A DNA stretch of 64,000 nt from Earliella scabrosa (lineage: Eukaryota; Basidiomycota; Agaricomycetes; Polyporales; Polyporaceae). The notes under the pieces were generated by a model, which was not told the DNA's origin, did no database searches, and saw only the letters and a list, made by a program, of their open reading frames with translations. The stretch spans positions 1,178,001 to 1,242,000 of the forward strand of contig JABYQQ010000013.1 of assembly GCA_022605405.1 (NCBI GenBank), given 5' to 3'. Below, one piece after another: positions 54,153 to 64,000 of this stretch (within the stretch, counting starts at the first letter, position 1; every line of letters starts with the position of its first letter). A program made the translations under genes and the position numbers.

Positions 54153-55958
54153 TCAGGCTCCCAGCCCGAGCCAACTCGTCCTCTCCCGCACCTCCCTCCT
54201 CTTCCCGCGGATGCCCCAAACACCCCAGTTGGTCTTCACCATCACCCGAGGATCGAAGTCCGCCACCTCCCACTTCTCGCTCAGGAACGCGTTCGGGCCT
54301 GGGGTTATCACCCAGTCGAACTCCCCAGCGACCTCAGGTGCCGTGGACAGCGATTTGACGTCCCGCTCGACGTCTGCAGGCGAGAAGCCAGTGACGAAGA
54401 TCGGACACTTGCTCGCTAACAGCAGCGGCAGGACCGGGCCCCACTCTGTCGGAGACGCGACCTGCAGGAGGGGCTCTCCCGTGGCCTCGTTGACCGAGTT
54501 AGGCGAGGGGAAGCCGAGACCGGGCGAGAACAGGAAGAAGCAGTCGGTGTATGGGTCGAATGTCTCCTGGAATTGCGCATGGACTTCCATGTAGTTTGCT
54601 TGCATGCCCGTGATGGTGAGTTGAGGGGTGTATGGGACCGTATACGAGGGTACGCCGTACTGCTGGATCGACTCTCTCGTACGTTTGAGACGTGCGATGG
54701 GAGCTGGGGTGGGAGGCTCGTAAACATTTGGGACGTAGACAGGCTTCTCCTCTGCTGGCTCAGCCGGAAGTTGCTGTTCCGCAGATGCCGACGAGGAGCT
54801 TGTTGCTTCATCTGTCGACGTGGAGGTCGGTTCGGATGGTGCCGCTGCTGCACCTGACGAGGGCCCCTTGCTCGTGGAAGGTTTGTACAATTCACTGGGC
54901 GATTTTGGTAGGGAGACCTGGGGTCCAATGAAATACAGGTGGAAGAGTGCGGAAGGGAAGAGCATGCAGAGCTGTTCCCAGACGTGCGGCGGTAATGATG
55001 ACTCTGCCCGAGCACCCAAGATGAAAATTCGCATCTGGGGCTTGGTGATGGCAGCGTCAGGTGTTTCCGGTGCTCCAGGAGGGACGTGCAAGTTGGTGCG
55101 GAGTGCTGCTCAATGTCAGACTGCTGTCCCGCAGGAGGATCTCGAGTGCACGTACCTGCCAGAGACCGACTTCCTTCGGGAGTCAAACGCTGGTTGCTCA
55201 ACGTGAGATTGCTGAACTGGTGCAGAACCGAGCCAATAGTTATCGGGTAGGTGAGGATTTTGCTCGCATGCCTCCTCGACCGTTCCGTATCCATCGACGG
55301 GAACTCTCGCGTGTACCAGAACACGTCCCAGTTGGCAAACGAGATGGCCGCCTCGGAGTCCTGTGGACCTACCTCGCCCGTCACCATCCGTCCTCACCCA
55401 CATCGCAGCCAGCAACGAAGAGAACGTACCTGGAAGCTCAAACTCGCGCATTTTCCTCCCACTCCGCAAGTCGTGTTCGTCCTCATTAACCTCCCTCAGG
55501 CGCGAACAATACTTCTGGTGCTCCGCGTCCTCATGCCAGTGCTCCTCGGAGCAGTGCGTCGGCCAGCCGCAGTCCGGGCACTCGAAGGCGACGTTCTTGG
55601 GCGGGGCGTGCGAGTGGACATGCGTACCATGCTGGTGCTCGCTCGCGCACACGGGGCAGGGCGCGAGCTGCCGGATCGCCTCGCCGCGCGCGCGGATGGC
55701 GGGGAAGGGCGACTGCGAGAACGGATGAAAGAGGTTGTCTTCGGTGAGGATCGGGGATTTCTCCTGGTTGCTTTTGCTCTGGCCGGATGCTGCCGCGGGC
55801 TTGCTTTTGAACCAGCTGAGGAAGGTCCGCGCGCTGGCGTAGGGGTACGGGTGGAAGGGACCAGAGGTGAGCGGAATGAGGCTACGGGTGAGACATGCTG
55901 TGGGGCGTCCGTGGGCTAGGAGGAGACGGGTCGCCCTCCGAGGAGCCAGGGAGAGCAT
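54153..55958 (-). CDS. MSS51: Mitochondrial COX1 translation factor Mss51
   Basis: The start MLSLAPRRATRLLLAHGRP (ATG 55958) is Arg-rich, as expected for mitochondrial import; an upstream in-frame ATG at 56117 would give a longer, less typical leader. The MYND-like zinc region has CPVCASEHQHGTHVHSH and FECPDCGWPTHCSEEHW, followed by EHQKYCSRLREVNEDEHDL. ELPG spans an intron to PQDSEAAISFANWDVFWYTR, then FPSMDTERSRRHASKILTYP and QRLTPEGSRSLA. The C-terminal exon carries MRIFILGARAESSLPP and DWVITPGPNAFLSEKW (stop 54153). The family activates COX1 mRNA translation and cytochrome oxidase assembly. A variable low-complexity insert (S/T/A/E-rich) lies in the last exon. Confidence 0.92.
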
Positions 55959-56175
55959 GGGGACGCAGGCCACGACAGTCGTCGGCGGGCGAGGCTTCGT
56001 AGCTGCAGCAAGTCGAGATGCGAAACTCAAAACGCGCCGACCTGCCGCGTCTACCCGTCCCGGACGCGCGCCTCTGACCTCATATACAGACCTCTTCAAC
56101 CCGATCGAGTCCAGCACGTCTCCTACACACTACGTCTTCACACTCACCTGAAATGTTCGACTGAGCTCCCCAAGC
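55959..56175. promoter_or_regulatory. Shared promoter of MSS51 and the AIM25-type gene
   Basis: 217 bp between divergent start codons of two genes for mitochondrial proteins. No TATA box was seen. Confidence 0.6.
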
Positions 56176-57792
56176 ATGTTTTGTCTCAGAGCCACACCAC
56201 GTTACGCCCCTCTTGTCGCGCGGTCCGCACGCGCCTCGTGTCTTCCTCCCTGTTCCGCCCTCGGGAGTCTCTCCCTCGCGCGCACCTATGCGTACTCTCG
56301 GTTTGAACAGCGCACACCCGGAGTCAGCCGCGAAAGGCCCAAAGTGTCCCCTCGACAACAACCAGACACTAGGTCGCGAGGTGGCGAAGATCCCCAAGGG
56401 TTCTCATTCTCATTCTCGTATGAATACCGTTCGTCGGCGGAGCAATCCCCACTCTGGGAACAGAGCGGCCGACCGCCTGCAAGCAACCCGGAAGAAGGCT
56501 TGCGGAGACTGCTCATGGATAACGACAGGCTGGTCGTCACACGGTGCGTGAGGCAATGCAGCATGTCCTCGAGTTGAAGCATGACCGCAATGCCAGGCAG
56601 ATCGAGATGTTGAACATATTCATTGGACTCGAGCAGACCAACCGGTACGCGATAAGTGAGTGACAACATGTACATACTACACAGCGGTGCGACAAGACTT
56701 ACGCATATCGTGCAGCGAATGAACAGGGAGACACCCTAGGATACATTGCAGAGGAGCCGCGAGGATTCCTATCCGCCTTCACGCGCCAAATCTTCCGCAC
56801 ACATCGGCCGTTCCGAGCAATTGTGATGGACAAGGAAGGTTCACCTATTCTCTGGGTTCGTACTGATCTCTGTCTATCACTCGTATCTATGCTAACTCCT
56901 ATGCTAACTCACCGGGTGTTGATGCAGATCCGTCGACCATTCGCGTTCATAAACTCCCGGATGTATGTTCAGCGCTTGAAAGACTTTGCAGAGTACACTT
57001 CGGAAGGCGAGCCAGTGCTTGACACCTTTGCTGAGGTGCAGCAGCGGTGGCATCCGTGGCGGAGACGATACGATCTTTTCCTAAGGCAGGATTCTTCTCT
57101 GCGGATACTGTCAACGGTCAATGAACCCCAACCTGAGCCTGAGCCTGAACCGGAGTCATTCCACCAGTTTGCTCGGATTGATGGCGGAATCCTAGCATGG
57201 CACTTCGCCCTCAGGGACGCTCAAGGACAGGCAATCGCCCATGTCAACAGGGCATTCCGTGGCTTTGGTCGGGAGGTAAGTGGTCGCTGAACGAACCCTG
57301 CTTCACCGAGATGCTGATAGTGTATCAGATATTCACGGACACAGGTCTGTGTTGACTTTGCGAACGTGAGTGGGGTGGGTTGGCATGCTGATGGCTGGCG
57401 TGTTTGCAGGCCAGTACTTCATCAACTTCACTGGGGCTGACCCAAACGAGACGGAGGAAGCTGAACAAAAGCAATACCTCATACGAAATTTGACCATGGA
57501 AGAAAGAGCTGTACGTTCTTGCTCTCATTACGCACTGCATACTGTATCTGATGCACTTCGGCCTTTGGTAGCTTATTCTGGCCACAGCTGGTGAGGAAAT
57601 AATTGCGCTACTCAGAATATCACTCTGGCGTGTTACTAACATATCGTCGTAGTGAATATTGACTTTGACTACTTCTCGAGACATTCTGAAGGAGGGTGAG
57701 TGCACAATCACTCAATTCTATCGTTGGTTCTTAACTGAGTTGTCACTGCGAATAGTGGTGGAGGCTTGTTCTTGCTATCTACGGTCGAATGA
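56176..57792 (+). CDS. Mitochondrial phospholipid-scramblase family protein (AIM25-like)
   Basis: The N-terminus MFCLRATPRYAPLVARSAR looks like a mitochondrial leader. Core motifs: RRLLMDNDRLVVTR, QIEMLNIFIGLEQTNRYAI, GDTLGYIAEEPRGFLSAFTR, IFRTHRPFRAIVMDKEGSP, IRRPFAFINSRMYVQ, VQQRWHPWRRRYDLFL, ILAWHFALRDAQG, NRAFRGFGREIFTDTG and QYFINF. The last exons encode VNIDFDYFSRHSEGG and LFLLSTVE, stop 57792. About nine exons with short introns. The family resembles plasma-membrane scramblases; the yeast member Aim25 is mitochondrial. A QPEPEPEPE run sits in a surface loop. Divergent from MSS51. Confidence 0.9.
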
Positions 57793-58157
57793 GTTTGTCA
57801 TTCCACATAGTTACTCCTGTAGAAACAATGGCACTAGTTCTTGATGATGTCGTCTTGCACCATACTCAACGTGTTTGTGTCGAATGTTCTATGGTTGCGT
57901 TACCTACTTATTCCGTCATTGTCTGTCGGAAGCACAGCCACAGACGGTGGCCGGACCGGGTGACAGATGGGCGCCTGTGGGTAGAGTTGGGCGTCGCACG
58001 GGAAGGGACAACGACGTCCTGGCCACACGCGTCCACCTGCGTCCGACTCCTGCACTCTCCTCCGCCCGCGCCGCCCAAGCATGGCGGACACGCGCGCACC
58101 CAGGCCGTCCACGGACGAAGGTGCGCACTTCCTCCATCTACTCCTGTCTATGTTGCC
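57793..58157. other. Spacer upstream of the neprilysin gene
   Basis: The 5' flank of the M13 peptidase gene; no gene seen. Confidence 0.6.
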
Positions 58158-61100
58158 ATGTCGCTCCTCTCGCCTGACGTCCGACTTGCCGATCCAGAGA
58201 CGGCCCCGCTCCTCCAGAATGTCTCACACCCCGACGGAGGACCCGAACCAGAGGACGAGGAGCCTACTTTTTTGGACCGTTTAGCAGCTGTCGTTCAAGA
58301 GCCGCTCTCGCCATTGACGAAGGTCCTGTTGATTGCTACCCTCATCTTCCTCATCCTCAGCTCTATCTTTATCGGCCTCTTCGCGGGTGCGCAACACAAG
58401 CTCAATGCCGGAAGCGGCGGGGGAAAGACAACCGTGGTTGTGACAGCAACCGCGACGACCACGGCTCAGGTCACCACGACTGCTGTAACCACCACTACCA
58501 TCTCTATCCCAGCCCCAGCCCCGACTGGACCCCCTGTTGAGGTGCGTACCTATGTCAGTAACGCTTTATACCCCTCCATATACCAAACCACGCGTCCGAA
58601 TCTCAGCCCGTCTGCATCTCTCCCTCGTGCATCAACCTTGCTTCATCCGTGCTTTCCTCCCTGGACGAGTCGCAAGACCCTTGCGAGAACTTCTACGACT
58701 TCGCCAGTAAGCACATTCCACCCATGCATCACGCTTTGTAGCTCACGCGCTTCAAGATGGCGGATGGCTCAAGGCGAACCCTATCCCCTCAGACAAGGGG
58801 AGGTATGGCAACTTCGACACGCTCGCTATCCAGAACAGACGTCTGCTGCAGCAGATCCTGTCGGAGGACTCGTCTGCTCTTTTCTCCGCGACCTCGTCGC
58901 TCATGGCGGACCCTTATGACGAGATACTCCTGAAGAAGGTTCGCGGGCTATACCAGTCCTGCATGGACGAGGACAACTTGGACGAGATTGGTGAAACCCC
59001 TCTGCGCGAGATGGCCCAGACGATTCGAGAGTTGTTCCGAGGGAAGACGACCGTCGTCGATGCTGAAAAGACATCCGCGGAGAAGGATAGGGAGAGGTTG
59101 ACCGCTACCGTCGCTTTCCTGCACTCGCGCGGTGAGTAACTTCAGGCGTCGCAAACGTACTAGTCTCACAAGTCTTCAGGCATTGACGCCTTGTTTGACT
59201 ACTCCATCGACGGTGACGCTGGGAAGGACCCGAACTTCATGACGCTATGGCTTAGTCAGGCAGACCTAGGACTCCCTTCCAAGGTATGGAAGCTCGTAGT
59301 TCTATATCTAGGCCCGCGTCTCACACTATACAGGAATACTATGAAGAGGAATCCATTGTCGAGCTGTACCGCAACGTACTGGAACGCCTATTGATAACCC
59401 TTGATGACGAAGAGGACGACCTCGTGGAGAGCATCGTCGTGATTGACGAGTCCTCCGGTCTGGTCGTACACGAAGAACGCCTTCGAGTCTGGCCGCCCTG
59501 GCCGTGGCCGCCATGGGGCGATGACGACGACAAGCCGGAGAACCGCACCGAGCGCGCCCACAGACTCGCGAAATCAATCATCAAATTCGAGAAGGCCATT
59601 GCCGCCATCAGTCTCGACCTGGACGTCCTCTACCAAGATCCCATTGCCACTTACAACCCGGTGCCCTTCAAGAACGTCAGCGACCAGCTGCCCGAGTTCG
59701 ACTTCTCGACGTACTTCTCCGCCTTCGCGCCGCGCAACTTCCCGGAGACGATCATCCTCACGTCGACGAGCTACTTGTCTGACCTGTCCAAGATTCTGAA
59801 TGACACTGACAAGGACACGCTCGAGGCCTACTTCGTGACCCGCGCGGGGCTCGAGTACTCTTCCTATCTTGGCTTGGACACCGAGGCGTGGAAGGCTACG
59901 CGCAGTCTTGAGGAGGTGCTCAATGGAATCAAGAAGGGCGCCGTCGGCGACCGTGCAGAGTATTGCGTGTCGCGTGCCGAGTCCGCTATGGGCTTTGCGC
60001 TAGGCCGGTACTTTGTGCGAGAGAAGTTCGGGGGAGCGTCACGCGAGAAGGCCACGAAGGTCATCACCGGTATGTCTGTTGCTTGCGTGGAGCGCGAATG
60101 GTTGAACTAAGGAGAACGTGACAGACATCATTGAGACGTTCAAGGAGTCGCTTCGCAAGCTCGACTGGATGGACGAGGAGAGCGCCACTGCTGCTGCTGA
60201 GAAGGTCTGTCAGCTTGTTGCATTTTTGTAGATAGCCTAGACTGACAGAGACGCACAGGCGGATGCTCTCCGAGTCAAGGTTGGTTACCCGATGTCGCCC
60301 AACACGGAGGACCCTCGCTCTCTTGCGAACTGGTACGCTCGTGTCAAGATCGACCCCGATGCGTTCTTCGAGAACATGCTCAGTGCGAGGTAACTGCCTG
60401 CGTTATGCATTCCTGCACTACTAGTAGTCTGATAGCGGTTCGACGAACAGGGTAGCGGACCAGATCCGTACTTGGTTCCAGATTGGCAAGCAGCGCGATC
60501 ACGAGACTTGGGAGATGTTCCCCTCGACAGTGAACGCGTACTACAACCCCCCTGGCAATGAGGTGCGCTATAGGAGAGTCTCTACTTCTTGTGTAGGCGC
60601 TCACCAGCATCTACTAGATTGTATTCCCGGCAGGCATCCTCCAGCCGCCGTTCTTCCATGTCGATTGGTAAGCGTGCTTGCAGCCTGTCCTCGCACAATC
60701 TGACCGAATGCAATGCCAGGCCCGGCTATATGAACTACGGATCGTTCGGCCATGTCGCAGCTCACGAGCTTACGGTACGTTGCAAGTCATTCAGCTCTTT
60801 GGACTGGGCCGCTAACCCTTCCTTATCCTTAGCATGCCTTTGATTCCGCCGGACGGCTGTACAACCAGGAAGGCAAGCTGGAGGAATGGTGGACTAACAC
60901 CACGAGTGAGGGCTTCAACGTCAGGCAGAAGTGCATCGTCGACCAGTTCTCCAGTGCGTACATCATTGAGATGACCTGTGTATTGACGCTCATGAATGCC
61001 ATGCAGACTACACAATCGATGATGGCAAGGGTGGGCAGATCCACGTAAACGTGAGCAGTTTCTTCAACACGACAAATCTTCTGAGCTAACTTCGCACCAA

Positions 61101-61666
61101 TGCTTAGGGCAATCTGTGGGTGGCAGCGTTACTTGAGCTAGAGCTTGCATACTCATCCGCCTTGTAGCACGTCGGGTGAGAACATCGGGGACAGCGGGCT
61201 TATTCAAGCCTTCCGTGCATGGAAGACCCAGTATCAGGATGAAAGCGAGTTCCTCCTCCCCGGGCTAAACTACACACGGTCAGTACGAGCGAGCCACAGA
61301 CGAGCCATACTCTCTAACGATTCCTATCATGTAGCGAGCAGTTGTTCTTCATCTCCTTCGCCCGCGCATGGGCGCAGAACATCAAGCCAGAAGCTGCAGT
61401 ATGTTGTGCTTTGTCTCTATAGTAGATCCGATACTCACTTATCCACTAGGTCGCGCGTGTCCGTACTGACCCGCACTCTCCCAACCGCTATCGCGTGGAG
61501 GGCACGGTCTCAAATATTCCTGAGTTTGCCAAGGCATTCAAGTGCTCGTCAAAGGCGAAGGTTAGCACCTATCCCTCCCGCTCCCCAACTTATGAGATGT
61601 GTTACTGATGCTGACATGGCGATGCAGCTGAACCCCCCACAGGAGCAGAGGTGTATCTTCTGGTAG
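58158..61666 (+). CDS. Neprilysin-type zinc endopeptidase (M13), type II membrane protein
   Basis: MSLLSPDVRLADPETAPLL precedes one TM helix (LTKVLLIATLIFLILSSIFI) and a threonine/valine-rich stalk. Then an M13 N-domain: GGWLKANPIPSDKGRYGNF, FLHSRGIDALFDY and DPNFMTLWLSQADLGLP. The catalytic part has VNAYYNPPGNE, FPAGILQPPFF, GSFGHVAAHELTHAFD (HExxH) and SGENIGDSGLIQAFRAW (third ligand Glu). FFISFARAWAQNIKPE and a C-terminal CIFW follow (stop 61666). At least fifteen exons. An insert reading WPPWPWPPWGDDDDK lies in the N-domain. Predicted to cleave small extracellular peptides. Confidence 0.93.
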
Positions 61667-61819
61667 TGACATTAGATGATGTATAACACACACGATATAT
61701 TTATCTTTTCTCATCATGGTGTCGTGAACAGTGCCAGTTCTCCTTACAATGACAGCATGGGTGGCAGCTGGTGGCAGGCGTGTCATGAGCGCTTGCGTCA
61801 AGTCTTGACACATACCTCC

Positions 61820-63450
61820 ATGTCCTCTCTACCACGACCATTGCAATCATTATGGACCTTTGCACTCAACCTGCTCACAAACCCTCAATACTTCCGTGTG
61901 CTGGCCGCTCTTGTAATCCTCGGTGATGCAGTACTCACACAGCTCATCATACGCTTCGTACCATGTCAGCGAGTGTGCTCTACCGCGCTGAGGCCGACTT
62001 GACGCGACTCATGCAGACACGGAGATCGACTGGGAGACGTACATGTTCCAGCTGGAACTGTACTTGAAGGGAGAGAGGGACTATGCTCTCATCACGGGGC
62101 CCACAGGACCAATTGTGTGCGTATTCAGAGGAGCTCTGTCGTGCTGCGAGCTAACTGCTTGCGTCTCCATGCAGGTACCCGGCAGGGCACGTCTATGTGC
62201 ACCAATTCCTCTACGCCCTCACAGACTCTGGGAAGAGCCTGTGGAAGGGTCAGCAGGTCTACGGAGCTCTCTACCTCGCTACGCTCGCCCTCACAGCTGC
62301 CATCTACAAGCAAGCCGGTGGTGTCCCCAACTGGGTCCTCCTGCTCCTCCCCCTCAGCAAACGACTGCACTCCATCTACGTCCTCCGCCTCTTCAACGAC
62401 TGCTGGGCGGTCTTTGCAGCCCAAGCCGCCATCCTCGCGTTCGCTCACAGCTGGGACGCCGTTGGCATCCTCCTGCTCGGGTACGTCCACGTTCGCGTCC
62501 TGCTCCCAGATTCCTCTCCCACTGTCATGTCCATTCCTGACACACCGCCTGCCCACCCAGCTGCGCGCTCTCCGTCAAGATGTCCGTCCTCCTCTACGTC
62601 CCAGGCCTTCTCGTCGTCCTCTTCAAACGGCGCGGGCTCGCCTCCACGCTCGCCCACGTCCTCGCGCTCGGGGCGACACAAGCCGTGCTCGGCGCGCCGT
62701 TCCTCTTCGCCCACCCGCGCACGTACCTGAAGTACGCGTTCGAGTTCTCGCGCGTGTTCCTCTTCAAGTGGACCGTCAACTGGCGCTTCCTCGGCGAGGA
62801 CGTCTTTTTGAGCCCCGCGTGGGCGAGGGGCCTGCTCGCCGCGCACGTTGGGGCCCTCGTGCTGTTTGGGTTGGGAAGGTGGTGCAGGCGCGATGGAGGC
62901 GTGTGGGCTGTGTTGGAGAGGGGCTTGCGGAAGCCGTTGAGTGCTCCGGCTGGGGCGTCGGTGTCGGCAGATTGTGAGTGCTCTAGTTTTTTTGGCTCCC
63001 TGGACCCTCTTCTCCCTCCTACCTGTCCTCTTCTCATTCTCATTCACGTCTGGCTGTGTGGCGCAGATGTCACGACGGTGCTGTACACGTCCAACCTGAT
63101 CGGCATCCTCTTTGCGCGGTCGCTGCATTACCAGTTCTACTCGTGGTACGCGATGCAGATCCCGTTCCTCGCGTGGAGGACGCGGTACCCGGTCGTGCTT
63201 CGGTACGTCCATCGTTATCGTTTCTGCCGTTCGGATGCTCACTCTCGGCCGACTCATCATTCTCACTCCGCGTAGACTGTTGCTCATGCTGGCGATTGAG
63301 TACGCATGGAACGTGTACCCCTCTACCAACCTCTCGTCTGGCGTGCTCGTGGCTGCGAATGCAGCGCTGTTGGTGGGAGTCTGGTTCGGATACCCCGAAG
63401 GGAAGCACGCACGCAGTACTAGTAGAGACGGCGATGCGAAAACAGAGTAG
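61820..63450 (+). CDS. ALG3: Dol-P-Man:Man5GlcNAc2-PP-Dol alpha-1,3-mannosyltransferase
   Basis: [19 protein letters not shown] is the chosen start; an ATG at 61757 is an alternative. After one intron comes [19 protein letters not shown] with [12 protein letters not shown], then [69 protein letters not shown] and [20 protein letters not shown]. These match the ALG3 signatures in order. The C-terminus ends [16 protein letters not shown] (stop 63450), lacking an obvious KKxx signal. A multi-pass ER protein adding the first luminal mannose in N-glycan precursor assembly. It starts 153 bp after the neprilysin stop. Confidence 0.93.
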
Positions 63451-63575
63451 CAGAGCAGTGCGACGACAAACATGCGATCTATCAGTACCAATCTAATCAT
63501 ACACCCATTACCCACCCCAACTGCCCAATCCGACAGCGCTCTATGAACCAACCATGTGCGGGCCACGAGCAGCAG

Positions 63576-64000
63576 CTACACCCTCGTGCGCCAGCGGCGC
63601 CAGAGCACGAACGCAGCCCCGAACGCGACGACGGACGTCGCGGTGCTGATCCAGAACGTGGCGCGCCAGCACGCGGCGCCCTTGCACGCGCTCTCGCCGG
63701 GCGCGACGTGGCGCGCGGCGACGAACACGTAGAGGTACGAGAAGAGGGTCGTGCCGACGAACGCGGTGTAGGAGATGATGCCAAAGTTGCGGCCGAGGTT
63801 CGCGAGGCCCCAGATCGAGGAGAGGATCCCGGGTCTGTGTGTGGGTGCGTTGTGAGGTTAGAGAGAGCCAGACGGTGGGCAGGGATGCAGTGCTAGATGA
63901 GGACGGGGAGGGAGAGGGAGACTCACAGCACTGTGAACGTTGCGCCGTACGCGATCCCGGTCCCGACACTGTCGGCGCGCGCGATGATGATGATTAGCTG
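63576..64000 (-). CDS. MFS transporter related to Mch1 (3' end, cut by window)
   Basis: Two minus-strand exons. The first, entering from beyond the window, reads ARADSVGTGIAYGATFTVL. After an intron at about 63835-63926 it continues PGILSSIWGLANLGRNFG, IISYTAFVGTTLFSYLYVF, then ACWRATFWISTATSVVAF and LWRRWRTRV with a stop at 63576. The SIWGL..LGRNFG..SY...GT..FSYLY pattern is typical of the fungal Mch1 branch of the nodulin-like/monocarboxylate-type facilitators. The substrate is not established; the N-terminal two thirds are outside the window. Confidence 0.8.

Noticed and set aside
62445..63566. Long minus-strand frame (373 codons) across ALG3
   Set aside because: Antisense shadow of GC-rich ALG3 exons; composition dominated by R, P and E, no motif, and the plus strand carries ordered ALG3 signatures.
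1..64000. CRISPR arrays, bacterial operons, integrases or prophage features
   Set aside because: The sequence is intron-rich fungal nuclear DNA; no spaced direct repeats or prokaryotic gene organisation were seen.

Overview
The window is nuclear DNA of a filamentous basidiomycete, almost certainly an Agaricomycete. Genes are split by many short introns (about 45-65 nt, GT...AG). Several families are typical of, or restricted to, mushroom-forming fungi (DUF6533 and DUF6534 membrane proteins, an F-box/nucleotidyltransferase-like family). The recognisable housekeeping proteins are fungal. Gene models were read by eye from frame continuity, splice signals and remembered family consensus, so internal exon borders are approximate unless stated.

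Layout. About 1-31.9 kb is a gene-poor accessory region of lineage-specific genes. It holds two nucleotidyltransferase-fold-like paralogues (90-2888), a GATA zinc-finger gene (3362-5495), a gene for a protein with serial CX2CX6C clusters (6344-8502), a conserved protein of unknown function (11246-12755, minus), a very divergent but apparently complete ribonucleotide reductase large subunit (13940-17291), and a head-to-tail array of five DUF6533 seven-TM-like genes (18975-31870). The second DUF6533 gene carries a 531-bp terminal-inverted-repeat element in an intron.

About 32-41 kb is transitional: a voltage-gated proton channel of the Hv1 type (32089-33092), a tetraspan protein with a long basic/proline-rich tail, U6 snRNA (35729-35854), a DUF6534-like gene with a nearby relic, and a truncated U6 copy (40741-40785).

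About 41-64 kb is dense, GC-rich core genome: a PF12044-type zinc metallopeptidase with a jacalin-like tail, a membrane-anchored M24 aminopeptidase P-like enzyme, a conserved unknown, a 68-residue basic protein, a CUE-AlkB-GRF DNA-repair dioxygenase, HIS3, CDC45, MSS51, an AIM25-type scramblase, an M13 neprilysin, ALG3, and the 3' end of an MFS transporter related to MCH1. Several core genes are arranged divergently or convergently with short spacers (MSS51/AIM25 share 217 bp; HIS3/CDC45 and ALG3/MFS converge).

The most unusual items are the ribonucleotide reductase paralogue (catalytic residues kept; specificity loop, effector site and C-terminal cysteine pair rewritten), the multi-CX2CX6C protein, the Hv1 channel without the zinc-binding histidines, the abnormal HIS3 splice junction at a metal-ligand glutamate, and the three MCB boxes upstream of CDC45.
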